Below are positions 20,713 through 30,745 of a stretch of 64,000 nt of DNA, in pieces (within the stretch, counting starts at the first letter, position 1; every line of letters starts with the position of its first letter). Source of the DNA: Craspedostauros australis (lineage: Eukaryota; Bacillariophyta; Bacillariophyceae; Mastogloiales; Achnanthaceae). The stretch covers positions 372,001 through 436,000 of the forward strand of contig JAMXDE010000014.1 of the NCBI GenBank assembly GCA_026770025.1. The letters are read 5' to 3'. The position numbers and the translations under genes were made by a program. The notes beneath the pieces are model-generated. The model was not told the origin of the DNA and did no database searches. It worked only from the letters and a program-made list of their open reading frames with translations.

Positions 20713-22758
20713 TCACTTCTTGGCGTTCCTCTTCGGCAAGAAGAAGTTTTGGATTCCCGCCTTTCGCTTTCTTGGCGGTTGTGATCGGATCGAAGATTGC
20801 GATGAACGAATGATCTTCGATTGCGTGCCAGATACCTTCTTCGACTGTCCCTGCGATGCTCCGCTCCCAAAAAAGGACATGATCGACCGTTGCGCCTTGT
20901 GAGGTTGTGCCAGCTTGGTCGCCTTGTCTGTTGCGTTCAATTCCAGATCCCTGCGAATGCAGTCATCGTCGAGCAGGACCGAGATCGCGATGTGATCCGA
21001 GAATGTCGGCGGCGTGTAGATCATGCCAGTGTGGGGGATCCCGAATTGGCTCTCCAACGCCTGTCTTGACGATTGCTGGATCCCCCCACCGTCGAAGGCA
21101 GCTGCTTGGAATTGACCATTCGCCGTCGCCGCGTTCAGAGCAGCGCTATCGCTGAAAGGATCTTCATCGTCAGGTCCGCAACATCTGGGATGCTCGACGT
21201 CTCCCTTCTGAACATTGGATCGCAGCGTTTCATCGACGAGGATGTAATCGATCCGACCTCCCTCGTTGAAGTAGCGCCGATTCTTGGACTGGTTCCAGCA
21301 CGTGAATCGACCCAACGCGCTGGGATAGAAGTGGCGGAAGGTGTCGACCATCTTGTCCTCCTCGATAAGTGCATTGAGCCAAGCGCGCGGCGGGGAGGCC
21401 TTGCTGATGCCTCCGATCGTATCCGCGATGTGTCGCTGCAGTTCGTCATCCCAACGGATGCCTGCTATCTTGAGCTGAAGCTCCGCCAAGGTATCCACGC
21501 ATACTGCATTTTTCTCCAGAGATATTCGCTCTTGATTCGTTTGTGGGCACACGTAACTTGATGCATCGAAGGCATACTGGTACAGACAGTAGTCCGGCAA
21601 TGGTTCATGATTGCCGAGGAAGACACGCTTTCGGAAAGTGTTTGTATTGTTCGTCTCTTCACCGCCGACGCCGTCGCTTGTGCTGACATGCACGGACATG
21701 CGATACCTCTCATACTTTTGATTCGTCATTGGATTCGTGGTTTGAGTCTTAACCACTTCCTGCGTTTTCAACGCGTCGGCGATTTTAGGCCACCCCTTTG
21801 CGACGTCCCGTTTCCATTGCTCCAGTTGTCCTCCTTTGCTTTTCTCATCGTTGGCGTCGTTGTTGGGATCGGCGATGCTGTCGCGATTGCTGCTATCATT
21901 GCCGTTGTCAATGTCACTGCTATTGTTGGGACGTTGACACTTTCTCACCGCAGCAACTTCATCCAGGATTTCATCCACGAGGACCAACCGATGCCTCCAA
22001 AATCGATCCAGCGGTCCGCGCGCGATGTTCAAATCGCCAGCAAGGATGACCTTCTTATTCAATACATCGCGCTGATGACGAATCGCATTGCGCAACGCGA
22101 TGAGAAACTTCATGCGGAACGCCACTGGCTGCCCGCTGGCCGGGACGTAGACATTGAAGATGACGATGTCTCCATGATCCGTCATGACGCAACGACCGTG
22201 CCGATCCAGTTCTGCGTCGCCCAGCGGGTTGGAGTTGGCCGACACCACCATTCCTTGCCGCACGTACGTCATGGCGCCGTTCATGCCTTTCGCATTCTTG
22301 TCCGACAAGGAGTTGCAGCTCCAGAAGGACTCGTATCCCTCCACCACAGCGCAGCCTCTTGGTTCACATCGCGAGGATAGCTTGGAGCGCGGGATCTTGT
22401 GTTCCTGGACGCAGAGGATGTCCACGTGGTGGCGCTTGAGGAAGTGAGCGATCGCAAGCGACGGTGCGGACTTTGTCTTCTTCGGCCTCTTCCTGCTGTT
22501 GATGCTGGGATGGGTCTGTGATTGTGACTGCGATTGCGGCTGCGATTGAGACTGCGACTGTGTGTCATTGTCTGACTGCGAGAGATGGCCTCGGTCGGCA
22601 TCATGTTCTGACGCAATCACGCTCGCATTGGTGTCTGCAACATGATGGAAGTTGATCTTGCTGCTGTCCTCCGCACCTTGAGCTTCTGAGAAGAACGCCT
22701 CATGGATGCGATCGGAGGTTGTGGAAAGACCCGCGACGTTCCAGGAGACGATCAACAT
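20713..22758 (-). CDS. AP endonuclease 2-like (exonuclease III family) with PCNA-binding tail
   Basis: Single exon, 681 residues from the ATG at 22758, which opens the canonical MLIVSWNVAGL of the endonuclease/exonuclease/phosphatase fold; the open frame extends further upstream only through non-ATG codons. Catalytic signatures: VSWNVAG, ILCVQEHKI (metal-binding Glu), AGDLNIA (Asp and Asn) and TFSDHIAISV (Asp-His pair). Human APEX2 incises abasic sites and resects 3' ends during base-excision and single-strand-break repair. The C-terminus has QRSIMSFFG, a good PIP box for PCNA, and a second candidate GIQNFFLPKR near the end. The zf-GRF zinc finger of animal and plant APE2 is absent. Two low-complexity insertions (Ser/Gln/Thr-rich near residue 60-90 and Asn/Asp/Ser-rich near residue 300) are lineage-specific. 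Likely nuclear. Confidence 0.87.
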   Translation of the reverse strand: MLIVSWNVAGLSTTSDRIHEAFFSEAQGAEDSSKINFHHVADTNASVIASEHDADRGHLSQSDNDTQSQSQSQPQSQSQSQTHPSINSRKRPKKTKSAPSLAIAHFLKRHHVDILCVQEHKIPRSKLSSRCEPRGCAVVEGYESFWSCNSLSDKNAKGMNGAMTYVRQGMVVSANSNPLGDAELDRHGRCVMTDHGDIVIFNVYVPASGQPVAFRMKFLIALRNAIRHQRDVLNKKVILAGDLNIARGPLDRFWRHRLVLVDEILDEVAAVRKCQRPNNSSDIDNGNDSSNRDSIADPNNDANDEKSKGGQLEQWKRDVAKGWPKIADALKTQEVVKTQTTNPMTNQKYERYRMSVHVSTSDGVGGEETNNTNTFRKRVFLGNHEPLPDYCLYQYAFDASSYVCPQTNQERISLEKNAVCVDTLAELQLKIAGIRWDDELQRHIADTIGGISKASPPRAWLNALIEEDKMVDTFRHFYPSALGRFTCWNQSKNRRYFNEGGRIDYILVDETLRSNVQKGDVEHPRCCGPDDEDPFSDSAALNAATANGQFQAAAFDGGGIQQSSRQALESQFGIPHTGMIYTPPTFSDHIAISVLLDDDCIRRDLELNATDKATKLAQPHKAQRSIMSFFGSGASQGQSKKVSGTQSKIIRSSQSSIRSQPPRKRKAGIQNFFLPKRNAKK

Positions 22759-23052
22759 GGCGCATGCATGGGAATGTGTATCAACAAACGCTGTAGACCC
22801 CCTTGTGGAGTGGATGGAGTTGTGCAGAAGTGCAGAAACGCAACATTGAATCCGAAGGCGCCAAATTGAAGAATCAATGGGTCTATTCTCATGCACAGGC
22901 TATCATTGAGATCCCAACACGCAGCAGCTCGCATTGGAGAATGCAATCACTGCGACCTACTCGTAGCTCCATCCCACCAAATACTACACGTAACTTGTTT
23001 CGTTCATTTCCCTTCACTACACCACCATTGGGTTTCTCTCGAGAGGAAGAGA
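22759..23052. other. Spacer between APEX2-like and MAK11-like genes
   Basis: 294 bases, promoter of the APEX2-like gene and 3' flank of the WD40 gene (both minus strand). A TACTCGTA copy is at 22958. Confidence 0.5.
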
Positions 23053-24558
23053 TTACGTTTTCTTTTGTTTCTGCTTCTTCTTGTCCTTCTTTTTCTTCAG
23101 CTTCTTCGCCTGCGATACCAGCTGCCTTGCCTTCTCCACCTCATTGGGGTCCATCATCTCCTTGGGGGTCTCCCTCCGCTTCTTCGATGATCGCTTGTCA
23201 TCGCCGCTGATCTCGCGTTTGTTTGATTTGTTCTTGCCATTCTCGTCATCGTCATCATTCTCGGCGTCGCTGTCGTTTTCATCATTGCTGTCCAGATCTC
23301 CGGGCACAACGTCGATGTTCTCCTCGTCGGCACCGATGTCGGAAGCTTCTTCCGCCATGATACTATCATCGTACCAAACGGCCAGGGCGGTGATTCTGGC
23401 TCCAGTCCCCAACCGGACACTGTCAATGATGTCAACAGCAAGCTCTTCTTCCGCATCCTCGTCCTCATCGCTTTCATCTTCATCATCTCCTTCATTGCCA
23501 TCTCCAGTACCGCCTCGCTGTCTTCCATCCGCAGCTTCTGCATCAACGTCGTCTGCATCATCGCCCATCATCATGCGCACAGCTCCCGACAGATCCATGA
23601 GGCTGACCACGCCGGCGCTGTTGGCCGTGACGACATGGTACCCGGAGGCATACGCGACGCACTTGAATCTTTCTTCTCCAGCAACCACGTTATCCACAGG
23701 CTCGATGGCCATGATGGCCCTTCTGTTTTCGTCGTTGCTGTCCTCCACCGCCAGCACCGGCAAGGAACCATCGTTGCAGGCAGCGACGACGAACAGGCCA
23801 TCGGGGCCAGCCATGAGGCAAATTTGGTTTATCCGGCTTGGCAGATCGACGTCGAGCAGATCCTTGCCGGATGCAACCTCCCTGACGGTGATGTGCGCGC
23901 CGTACGCCACGGCGTAGAAATTGCCATCTTCCGACCACACCATGCTGCTGACGGGGCTGTACTTGGTGCGCCCGCCACGCGTCGATACGGGATTGAGCTT
24001 GGCGACGAAGGCCAAGCGGCCCTTCGTGAGATCCCACAGCTTGAGCTTGCCATCCGCCATGCCGCCCGTCAAGGCCAGCTTGCCCGTCGGATGCACCGCC
24101 AGCGCACCCACGCCGCCGTCATGACCGGCCAGAACATGCTGCACGGACCAATCTCGCTTCTTGTAAATCGCCAGCTTCCCCTCCGAAAAGCCGATGATAC
24201 AATGCGTCGATTTGCGGCGCGGCGGAGCGTACGAACTGCAGATGGGGGTGCCGAAATCGCTGGGCGTGCGGACCTCGCCCGACGACGTCATGCGCTTGTG
24301 CCACTCGTGCGTGCGCAGGGATTCATCGTAGCCCGACGACAGCAGGGAACCCGCGGCTGTCGAGGTGGGCGACGTCGTGAGGCTGAGGCTGCGCACGCTG
24401 CCGGAATGCACGGACGTCGCAAACTCCAGCTGCAACGCCTTGCGGCCGCGGGAACCCTTCGTGCGTCGCTTGTCGGGTGCCTTCGTGGGGATCTTGAACT
24501 CCCATCCGGCCACAACGCCATCGTACGTTCCGGCTGCGATCGCGAGGGTGGACAGCAT
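23053..24558 (-). CDS. MAK11/PAK1IP1-like WD40 ribosome-biogenesis protein
   Basis: Single-exon protein of 501 residues with a true ATG. The N-terminal 350 residues form a WD40 beta-propeller. It opens with IAAGTYDGVVAGWEF, and the most typical blade reads GHDGGVGALAVHPTGKLALT followed by DGKLKLWDLTKGR. This wording is characteristic of yeast Mak11 and human PAK1IP1, which act in 60S subunit assembly in the nucleolus. After the propeller come an acidic DDADD/EDEDAEEE tract and a lysine-rich tail ending KKLKKKKDKKKQKQKKT, as in nucleolar proteins. A short conserved piece (LGTGARITALAVWYDD) sits between the acidic tracts and may be a last blade strand. The region is divergent from the glycosyltransferase at 26657. 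Confidence 0.82.
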   Translation of the reverse strand: MLSTLAIAAGTYDGVVAGWEFKIPTKAPDKRRTKGSRGRKALQLEFATSVHSGSVRSLSLTTSPTSTAAGSLLSSGYDESLRTHEWHKRMTSSGEVRTPSDFGTPICSSYAPPRRKSTHCIIGFSEGKLAIYKKRDWSVQHVLAGHDGGVGALAVHPTGKLALTGGMADGKLKLWDLTKGRLAFVAKLNPVSTRGGRTKYSPVSSMVWSEDGNFYAVAYGAHITVREVASGKDLLDVDLPSRINQICLMAGPDGLFVVAACNDGSLPVLAVEDSNDENRRAIMAIEPVDNVVAGEERFKCVAYASGYHVVTANSAGVVSLMDLSGAVRMMMGDDADDVDAEAADGRQRGGTGDGNEGDDEDESDEDEDAEEELAVDIIDSVRLGTGARITALAVWYDDSIMAEEASDIGADEENIDVVPGDLDSNDENDSDAENDDDDENGKNKSNKREISGDDKRSSKKRRETPKEMMDPNEVEKARQLVSQAKKLKKKKDKKKQKQKKT

Positions 24559-26656
24559 GTTGCGAGCGCGTGCGAGCGTGTGCGAGTGCTTGTTTGCCTT
24601 AGACCAATCTACTCTGCTCTATTCTACTCTATTCTACACATTCCTTTGTTCACCAACCTCCAGAGATGACGCTGATGTCCAAGCTGATGTTGACGCTGAT
24701 ACTTGGAGCATGAATGTCGATGCCATTCCAACCAGCGCTACGAGCGCACATCATCCAATCGAAGACAGATCCTCTTTCGTTGGTTGCGACAGCGTGAGGC
24801 TTTGTGTTTGTTGGCGTTCGAATCCCCATTTCGGGAAACGAGAAGCAGGAACTTTTTGGTTGGTTGTGGTTGAACAGTACAAGAGCCTAATAGAAATAAC
24901 AAAACGTGATGTGCGACAAGTCGTGGTTCGATCACAAGGAGAGATGCGCGAATGCAAAGGGACTTGATGACGTCATGACAAAAGAAAGGAACGCGCACAG
25001 GCTTGCGGACAAGAGTGACGCATCCGATAGATATGAAAGACGTTATTGTGAACGTTTCCCCACAATGACACAGAGCCCTACGGGCTCGCGTAAAAAACTG
25101 AATTTCCAAAATGTATGACTGGCTGTCTCGCACCGTGTTGTTCTGAGTTCGGTTGGGCCATCTTGCGTCATGCGGACCGGCCGTTCCAAGCAAAGTTCGG
25201 CCAATGATGAGGGTAGTTTGTGGGTTGGCACGCTGATTGGTTGCCGTTCGGGAGTTTTTTTTTCTGCGTGGGCGCCGCGTCTTTCTTCTGCTTTGTGCCC
25301 TTGGTCATGTCTGTGTCGTGGTTTGGTTGCACGAGGAATGGAGTTGCGTGGTTGAGACCTCGCGGATAATACGAAAAGTCGCGCCGTTGCCGTGGCGGCA
25401 AAAATGCGACCGACCCTGTGTGCGGGCAAGAGCAAGCATGGCGGTTCGGCAACAACAAGAAGAGGTCCAACAAAAGGCGAAAAGCCATCAGAGAGCCAAC
25501 AAGCGAGTGACTGCATCGTTGAGTACGCGTACATCCTCCACGAATCGGTACAAACTGGAACATCACAGCAGAAACTTCGCAGCCTTTGTGTTCATTGGCG
25601 CGAACGGCTGGAACAACAACAAAGACAAAAACGCAACCAAACACGAACAGTATCCTGTGCCACTCCTTGCTGTGTGCCGATGCTCACCAGTGTTTACTCG
25701 CACAACAACAACATCAACAACAAAAGCAAGACCAAGAACAACACAAGCCTTGGCATCAGCATCAGCATCAGTTTCATAGCAAAGCTCACGACCAAGACCA
25801 ACACGAAGTCCTCATCCACAACAAGAGGAACGAAACGGCATCGTCAGACCAACCCTTACTGGCACCAAGCACGCGAACAAACAAGCAACCGACAAAAGGA
25901 GGAAAGAAGCAAAAGCAGGCCTCAGCTCAAGCTTCCGTTCTGTTGCTCATTGATACACGCACACACCAATACACACCAACACACAACGATACACCATCAA
26001 GACGCTGCCTTGATCAGTAGCTCGTATCATACCAAGCAGACTCCGACAAGGCTCGTGTTCCGTTGTATTATTCATCTTCGCCCAACAGTGTAGAAGGTGA
26101 CTCGGTGCTGCAGACATAGTCGCACCAGTAATCGCAACAGCCACAAGTCCCAGAGCAGTCATTGCATTGACCCTTAGCAACACAGCTCGCAGGTCGCGGA
26201 AGCCCTTTCGTGCAACCAAGACAGCAATAGCAATAGAGTAGCAGCAGCAGCAGCAGCAACTGGCCACAATCTGAACTCGAAACGTGGAGATCAAAGAGAG
26301 TGCCACCGGACAAACGCCAACGACACGACGCAGCAAGGCAAAAGCAAAAGAGAACAGAAAGCAACGGAAACCGCAGAGCGGCCAGGAATCGTGCGAGTTT
26401 CGCTCTTGCAACGTTGGAACAAATCTTCGACAGCAACAGCGATACTGACAATTCTCAACCTTTCCCATCTCTCTTCAAGGCAGTACGAACGAAAGCCTTC
26501 GCGATTCAGATCGTGCGCGTTTGATCCCAGAGCACCACCCACGAACTGCCTCGACCCGCGGTCTGTGCGCATCGTGCAACCACCACCGCAATAGCATTCT
26601 CGACTATCCATCGTGAGGGGAACAGCAGAAGCAACCCAAGGAGCAAACACACCAAC
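24559..26656. promoter_or_regulatory. Long divergent spacer, MAK11-like and GT64 genes
   Basis: 2.1 kb, the longest gene-poor stretch outside the transposon. The right half is rich in CAA/AAC triplets (25600-26060) and holds a CAG/CTG tract near 26240-26262. Overlapping open frames (for example 25392-26093, 25586-26020) are composed of low-complexity Gln/Asn/Thr/Lys and start at non-ATG codons or vary with frame. I treat this as 5' UTR and promoter sequence. A TCTAT/TCTAC tract lies at about 24605-24635. Confidence 0.45.
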
Positions 26657-28555
26657 ATGAGGTTCCAACTGGACCAAGGCCGCGCCAACGGTGGCAGCAA
26701 CGGTGGCAACAGCAGAAGACACTGCCATGCGCAACGGCAATACTACAGGCAGCATCAGAGACAGCACGTGCCGGATGAGTCTTCCACTGACGAGGAATCC
26801 ACCATGGTCAACACACCTTTGATGCCAATGTCCCAAGCATCGCAGCCTGCGGCTCCGGCCGAACGAAACATCATGCAACACTCATACGGCTTGCGCGAGG
26901 GTACCACCGCATTCTTACCAACCACCAACGTCAACTTCGACGACAGTTGCAGTTCTGGCGACTGCATCAGCATCACCAGCAGCAGCAGCGACAGTCAACT
27001 CAGTTGCCCATCCACGGACGAGGCCATCTCCCAGCCGCTTCACCATGCCCAACACAGCTACCGTCAACACCAACAGCAACACCAACAGCGCCACCAATCC
27101 AATACGCGTAAACAGAGATCCACTTCGTTAGATGTGCTTGCGTACGCAGCTACGGCGGCGCAATCACACCAGCAACTGCACTCGCTGGCCCATCAACCAA
27201 CTCAGGATCCTAGCAGATGGTTGGCCCGCGAGGATAGCCTTGACTACTCATACGATACCGACACGCTCAAGCACGATGCTAAATGCATCCCCCGGATTGG
27301 TACCACCGCAACCAACAATAACAACAACATGGATGCCAATGATCCAGGCATCGACCATGCAGAGGCATTGAACGCGCTTTGGCGCATACTCTTCCAGAGG
27401 TCTCCAAGGTCAAAGACGTCGCCCTCAATGCTGTCCCTGTCCTCAGCGTCACCACCATCATCATCATCATCGCAGGCGGGCAAAACAACCAGATTCCGAC
27501 TGCCGGCCACCAGGGTCATGCGAATTATAGGCATCACCATGCTTGCGTGGATGTGCATCGCGTTCTGCATCATGTTCCAATGCACAGGTTGGCTCACGCA
27601 GATCGGCATGCTCGACGCCACCACCATCAGGCTCGGTCAGAAGGTCCTGCAAAGGTCGTCCGGTTCGAAGACAGCCGTCACCATGGGTTCTCCGCTGGTG
27701 CGCTCCACCATCCCCTTGCCGCTCCCCAAACAGAAGGTTTCTGTCATCCTCATGAACTACAGCCGACCGCGCATGATCCGCGACTCCTCCATGATGCGGA
27801 CGCTTCTGTCACATCCCAGCATCGACGAGGTCCTCCTCCTGCACTCCAACCGAAAGACCGCGTTCGAGTTCGACCACCCCAAGGTCGTCAACATCGATGC
27901 AATCGAGGAGAACGAAGAGATGGGACTCAGCCTGCGCTTCTACTTCTGCCAGCTGGCCAAGAATGATTGGGTCCTGCACCTCGACGACGACATGGAGTTC
28001 ACGTCTGCCGCTCTCGATGAGATGCTCATCGAGTACGGTCGCAACCCACGCCGCATCGTCGGTCGGTTCGGAAGGAACCTGCAGCTCGAGGATCCCACCA
28101 ACACCTTCAACGGCTACAGCTCCACCAGCACGCACAAGTCAAGCGAAGTCGTCCTCACCAAGCTCATGGTCATGGAGCGCGAGACATGCAGCTCATTCTT
28201 CCAGTACTCGCATCTGCTGTGGGACGACGTCGTCCTGCACGACGGCGAAGGTCCGCTGTGGAACGGGGAGGACATCTTCATGTCCCTCGTCGCGAATCAC
28301 ATCTACGGTCCACCGGCCGATGGCCGTCCCTTCAACAACTACGCCATGGATTGGCTCGACGTCTGGCAAGCCGATGATTCGCTCAAGGACTACAACAACG
28401 GAAAGCTGGATATCAGCGGCGGCCTCAAAGGACTCAACCTCCTCGACTGGAAGTGGTGGCAGACGCTCTTCCGCCGCAACCGGCATTACTCGTACCGCGG
28501 CCAGCTCTGGCAAACCGCCAAGGAGCGATTGGCTGGTCTCGTTGAACCCAAGTAA
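26657..28555 (+). CDS. Exostosin-type (GT64) glycosyltransferase, type II membrane protein
   Basis: Single exon, 632 residues, clear ATG. Residues 1-280 are a low-complexity cytosolic tail rich in His, Gln and Ser. A single membrane segment follows at about 287-310 (IIGITMLAWMCIAFCIMF), giving a type II Golgi/ER topology. The lumenal domain starts at about 358 with VSVILMNYSRP and SIDEVLLLHSN. It carries the metal-binding DDDM at 443-446 (HLDDDMEF) and the late signature GPLWNGEDIFMSL at about 532-544. This layout matches the GT64 domain of exostosin-like proteins. Family members transfer N-acetylhexosamine to growing glycans; in diatoms the acceptor is unknown and heparan sulfate should not be assumed. 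The unusually long Gln/His-rich tail before the membrane anchor has no counterpart that I know of. Confidence 0.83.
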   Translation: MRFQLDQGRANGGSNGGNSRRHCHAQRQYYRQHQRQHVPDESSTDEESTMVNTPLMPMSQASQPAAPAERNIMQHSYGLREGTTAFLPTTNVNFDDSCSSGDCISITSSSSDSQLSCPSTDEAISQPLHHAQHSYRQHQQQHQQRHQSNTRKQRSTSLDVLAYAATAAQSHQQLHSLAHQPTQDPSRWLAREDSLDYSYDTDTLKHDAKCIPRIGTTATNNNNNMDANDPGIDHAEALNALWRILFQRSPRSKTSPSMLSLSSASPPSSSSSQAGKTTRFRLPATRVMRIIGITMLAWMCIAFCIMFQCTGWLTQIGMLDATTIRLGQKVLQRSSGSKTAVTMGSPLVRSTIPLPLPKQKVSVILMNYSRPRMIRDSSMMRTLLSHPSIDEVLLLHSNRKTAFEFDHPKVVNIDAIEENEEMGLSLRFYFCQLAKNDWVLHLDDDMEFTSAALDEMLIEYGRNPRRIVGRFGRNLQLEDPTNTFNGYSSTSTHKSSEVVLTKLMVMERETCSSFFQYSHLLWDDVVLHDGEGPLWNGEDIFMSLVANHIYGPPADGRPFNNYAMDWLDVWQADDSLKDYNNGKLDISGGLKGLNLLDWKWWQTLFRRNRHYSYRGQLWQTAKERLAGLVEPK

Positions 28556-29155
28556 AGGCAAACGCAGGCAGCAAATGAGTACTCATAATAGTCAATCAAC
28601 CTTTTTGTTATCAACACTACAGCTACGAGTTGAGCAGACTGGGGTATTCGTGTTGTACGAATTAGGCAGGGACAGCATCGGCATTGCGACGCTTGTTGTA
28701 GTAGGGAACTGTCAGCATACGCATGGTACACGCACTGGTAGCTAAACACAACGTTTGTAGTCTGCAAACCTCGTTGGAGAAAGACAAGTATGCTTGCAGG
28801 TGAAGGTAAAATTGTTCCTTTCTATTATTGCTGTCTCGGATGCACTACTCTTGTCATCAAATCAATCATCGATTGATCTCACATGTTCCTTTGATTCCAT
28901 GTCCATGTGTGTATGCATTCATGCATGTGGAAGTACTTGATTGCATTCTTATTCGATGTTTCTTTGTCTGTTCAGTTCATGAAGAGCCCATCTCACGATT
29001 CATGCCGGCACTTGGTGGGATTGCTGATGCTGGTGGTAAAGCCTTTCTCTTTGGTCACCTGCAATCGTATGCATCAGTACGAGCTAGTCTTGGTTGTACT
29101 CGTACATTGGCATTCAATATCCGCTCGCACATCAGCACCGCCATCCTCAACCGCT
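28556..29155. other. Convergent 3' region, GT64 and Rieske-like genes
   Basis: 600 bases between convergent stop codons with no supported gene. A TACTCGTA copy lies at 29097, about 50 bases past the Rieske-like stop codon. Confidence 0.5.
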
Positions 29156-30120
29156 TCAGTTCTTGCTCTTCGACCTGCAAAACACACGACCATCTTCATC
29201 CAAAGTAATCTGAAAGGCTTCCGCATCCAGAGGCTTGTCGCCATCCGTCGCGGTCTTGGCCAATCCGTTGACGAATCCGGCCAATCCCTTGCGTTTCAAT
29301 TGCGGACCCAACCGTCCTGTGCGCATCGAGTACGTCGTGCCGCAGGTCGGGCAGGCAATGCGTGGCGTCTCCTCCCATGCGGGATCATCCAGGCCGATCA
29401 AATCACCCTTCCACAGGTCGAACGCGCAACGCGGGCACTCGCCTTGGATGGCGTAGAAGGCGCCTTCGACGTTGGCGCATGCCATCGTGACTTTCTCACC
29501 GAATTCCCAGCCTTTGACGGAACCTGTTGTGCATCGTGTCGCGTTGAGAGGTTGGGTCATGTTTTTGGGATTGTGTGTGAGTGATTTGAGGGGTGAGCAC
29601 AAGTATGCACGTAGTTCATTTCATGATTCGTGAGTGTCAACATAGTAAGAGCGATCCAAACAGGATGGAGGAATGAATGTTAGCCCATGCACATCAACAT
29701 TCAACAAATGGAAGCCATGCCGGGATGATGCATATGACCACATAGAATAGTGGGATGGCATGTCAACCCACACCCACACCGGCACAAGCCAAGCTTCTGG
29801 AGTCTTGGTTTCTCTTGCATCGCGCTCTTGCATCATGCTCGTACCGCGAAGAGGAACAATTCTGCCGTACCTTCGGCTGGGAGAGTAACTCCCGTGATTT
29901 CCTGTCCCTTGCCCCGATTCATCGCATTGACACTTGAGTTGGACTTTTTGCTGGAGACGGATTCGCCGGACAGAGTTTTCTTGAGCTTGCCCTTGCCTCG
30001 TCGTCCCATCATGACGAGCGAGAATGCGTGGCATTGCTGCACTTGCTGTGCCAGCTGCACCACCACCAGAACTGCGAGCAGCGATAGGCACAGCGACAGC
30101 GTTCGAGATTGAGATCGCAT
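29156..30120 (-). CDS. Plastid Rieske-like protein with four-cysteine ligand set
   Basis: Two exons on the minus strand: 30120-29871 and 29523-29156, intron 29524-29870 (GTACGG...ACAG, phase 1), 205 residues. Splicing joins TGVTLPAE to GSVKGWEFGE without a break. Exon 1 encodes a strong signal peptide (MRSQSRTLSLCLSLLAVLVV) ending QCHAF, then a basic GRRGKGKLKK transit stretch, so plastid import is likely. The C-terminal domain looks like a Rieske fold, with the pattern ECPRCAFDLWKGDL then IACPTCGTTYSMRTG. The usual Cys-x-His and Cys-x2-His boxes are replaced by two Cys-x2-Cys pairs (C113, C116, C141, C144). It may therefore bind zinc or a different Fe-S cluster. Plant PSB33/TEF5 is a plastid protein with a degenerate Rieske domain and could be a distant relative; I am not sure. 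Electron transfer should not be assumed. Confidence 0.85.
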
Positions 30121-30745
30121 GATTCTCGTTTTATTTGAAGTCACTCGATCGAGGGGTTGGACTGAAGGTGTCGCCTGGAGGGATCGTGGACGCCTTCGTT
30201 GTATGGAAGCGTTGTATGCTACTTGTATGGTTCTCTGCTGCAGCCCTCGATAGTGGACAAATGGAATGAAAGACTACAACAAAGCCAACAAAGCCAACAA
30301 ACAACAACGACGACGTCAAAGAGATGAGGTGTGTCACGATCATGGGAGGTGCGTTGTCCACGAAAGACGAGAAACCGTCATCTTGGTGGAACGCTTGTGT
30401 TGAACTTGTCGGAGTGACGTAATCCGTGAATGAAAGTCCAGGGAATCCCGAGTAATGACGACGAAATCCAAACCACAAACCACAAACCAAACAAGGCGAA
30501 CGAATGCACACGAACACACCCACCAACCCATCGGTGGACATCTGCAGACAACATCCATACTCTCAGAGTATGAGTACGAGTACGAGTACGAAGAGGAACA
30601 GAGTGACAGCGAGTGTATCCGTATCGTAGATTAGAGGACAGCCCCACAGCAGCCTCATCAACAGCAGCAAGTGTGCAGAGCAGTCAAAAAGACAAAGTCG
30701 TCGTTGTTCGCGTTCGCAGTACAATCACACCCTTCATCACCAACC
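30121..30745. promoter_or_regulatory. Divergent promoter, Rieske-like and COQ5 genes
   Basis: 625 bases between divergent starts. Two overlapping TACGAGTA copies lie at 30575-30588, about 160 bases upstream of the COQ5 ATG. Minus-strand open frames here have non-ATG starts and no domain. Confidence 0.5.

Noticed and set aside
25392-26093. 233-codon open frame upstream of GT64
   Set aside because: Starts at a non-ATG codon, is low complexity (Asn/Thr/Gln/Lys), and overlapping frames are open for similar lengths because of CAA repeats.
30131-30541. 136-codon minus-strand frame between Rieske-like and COQ5
   Set aside because: Non-ATG start, no domain, sits in a divergent promoter.
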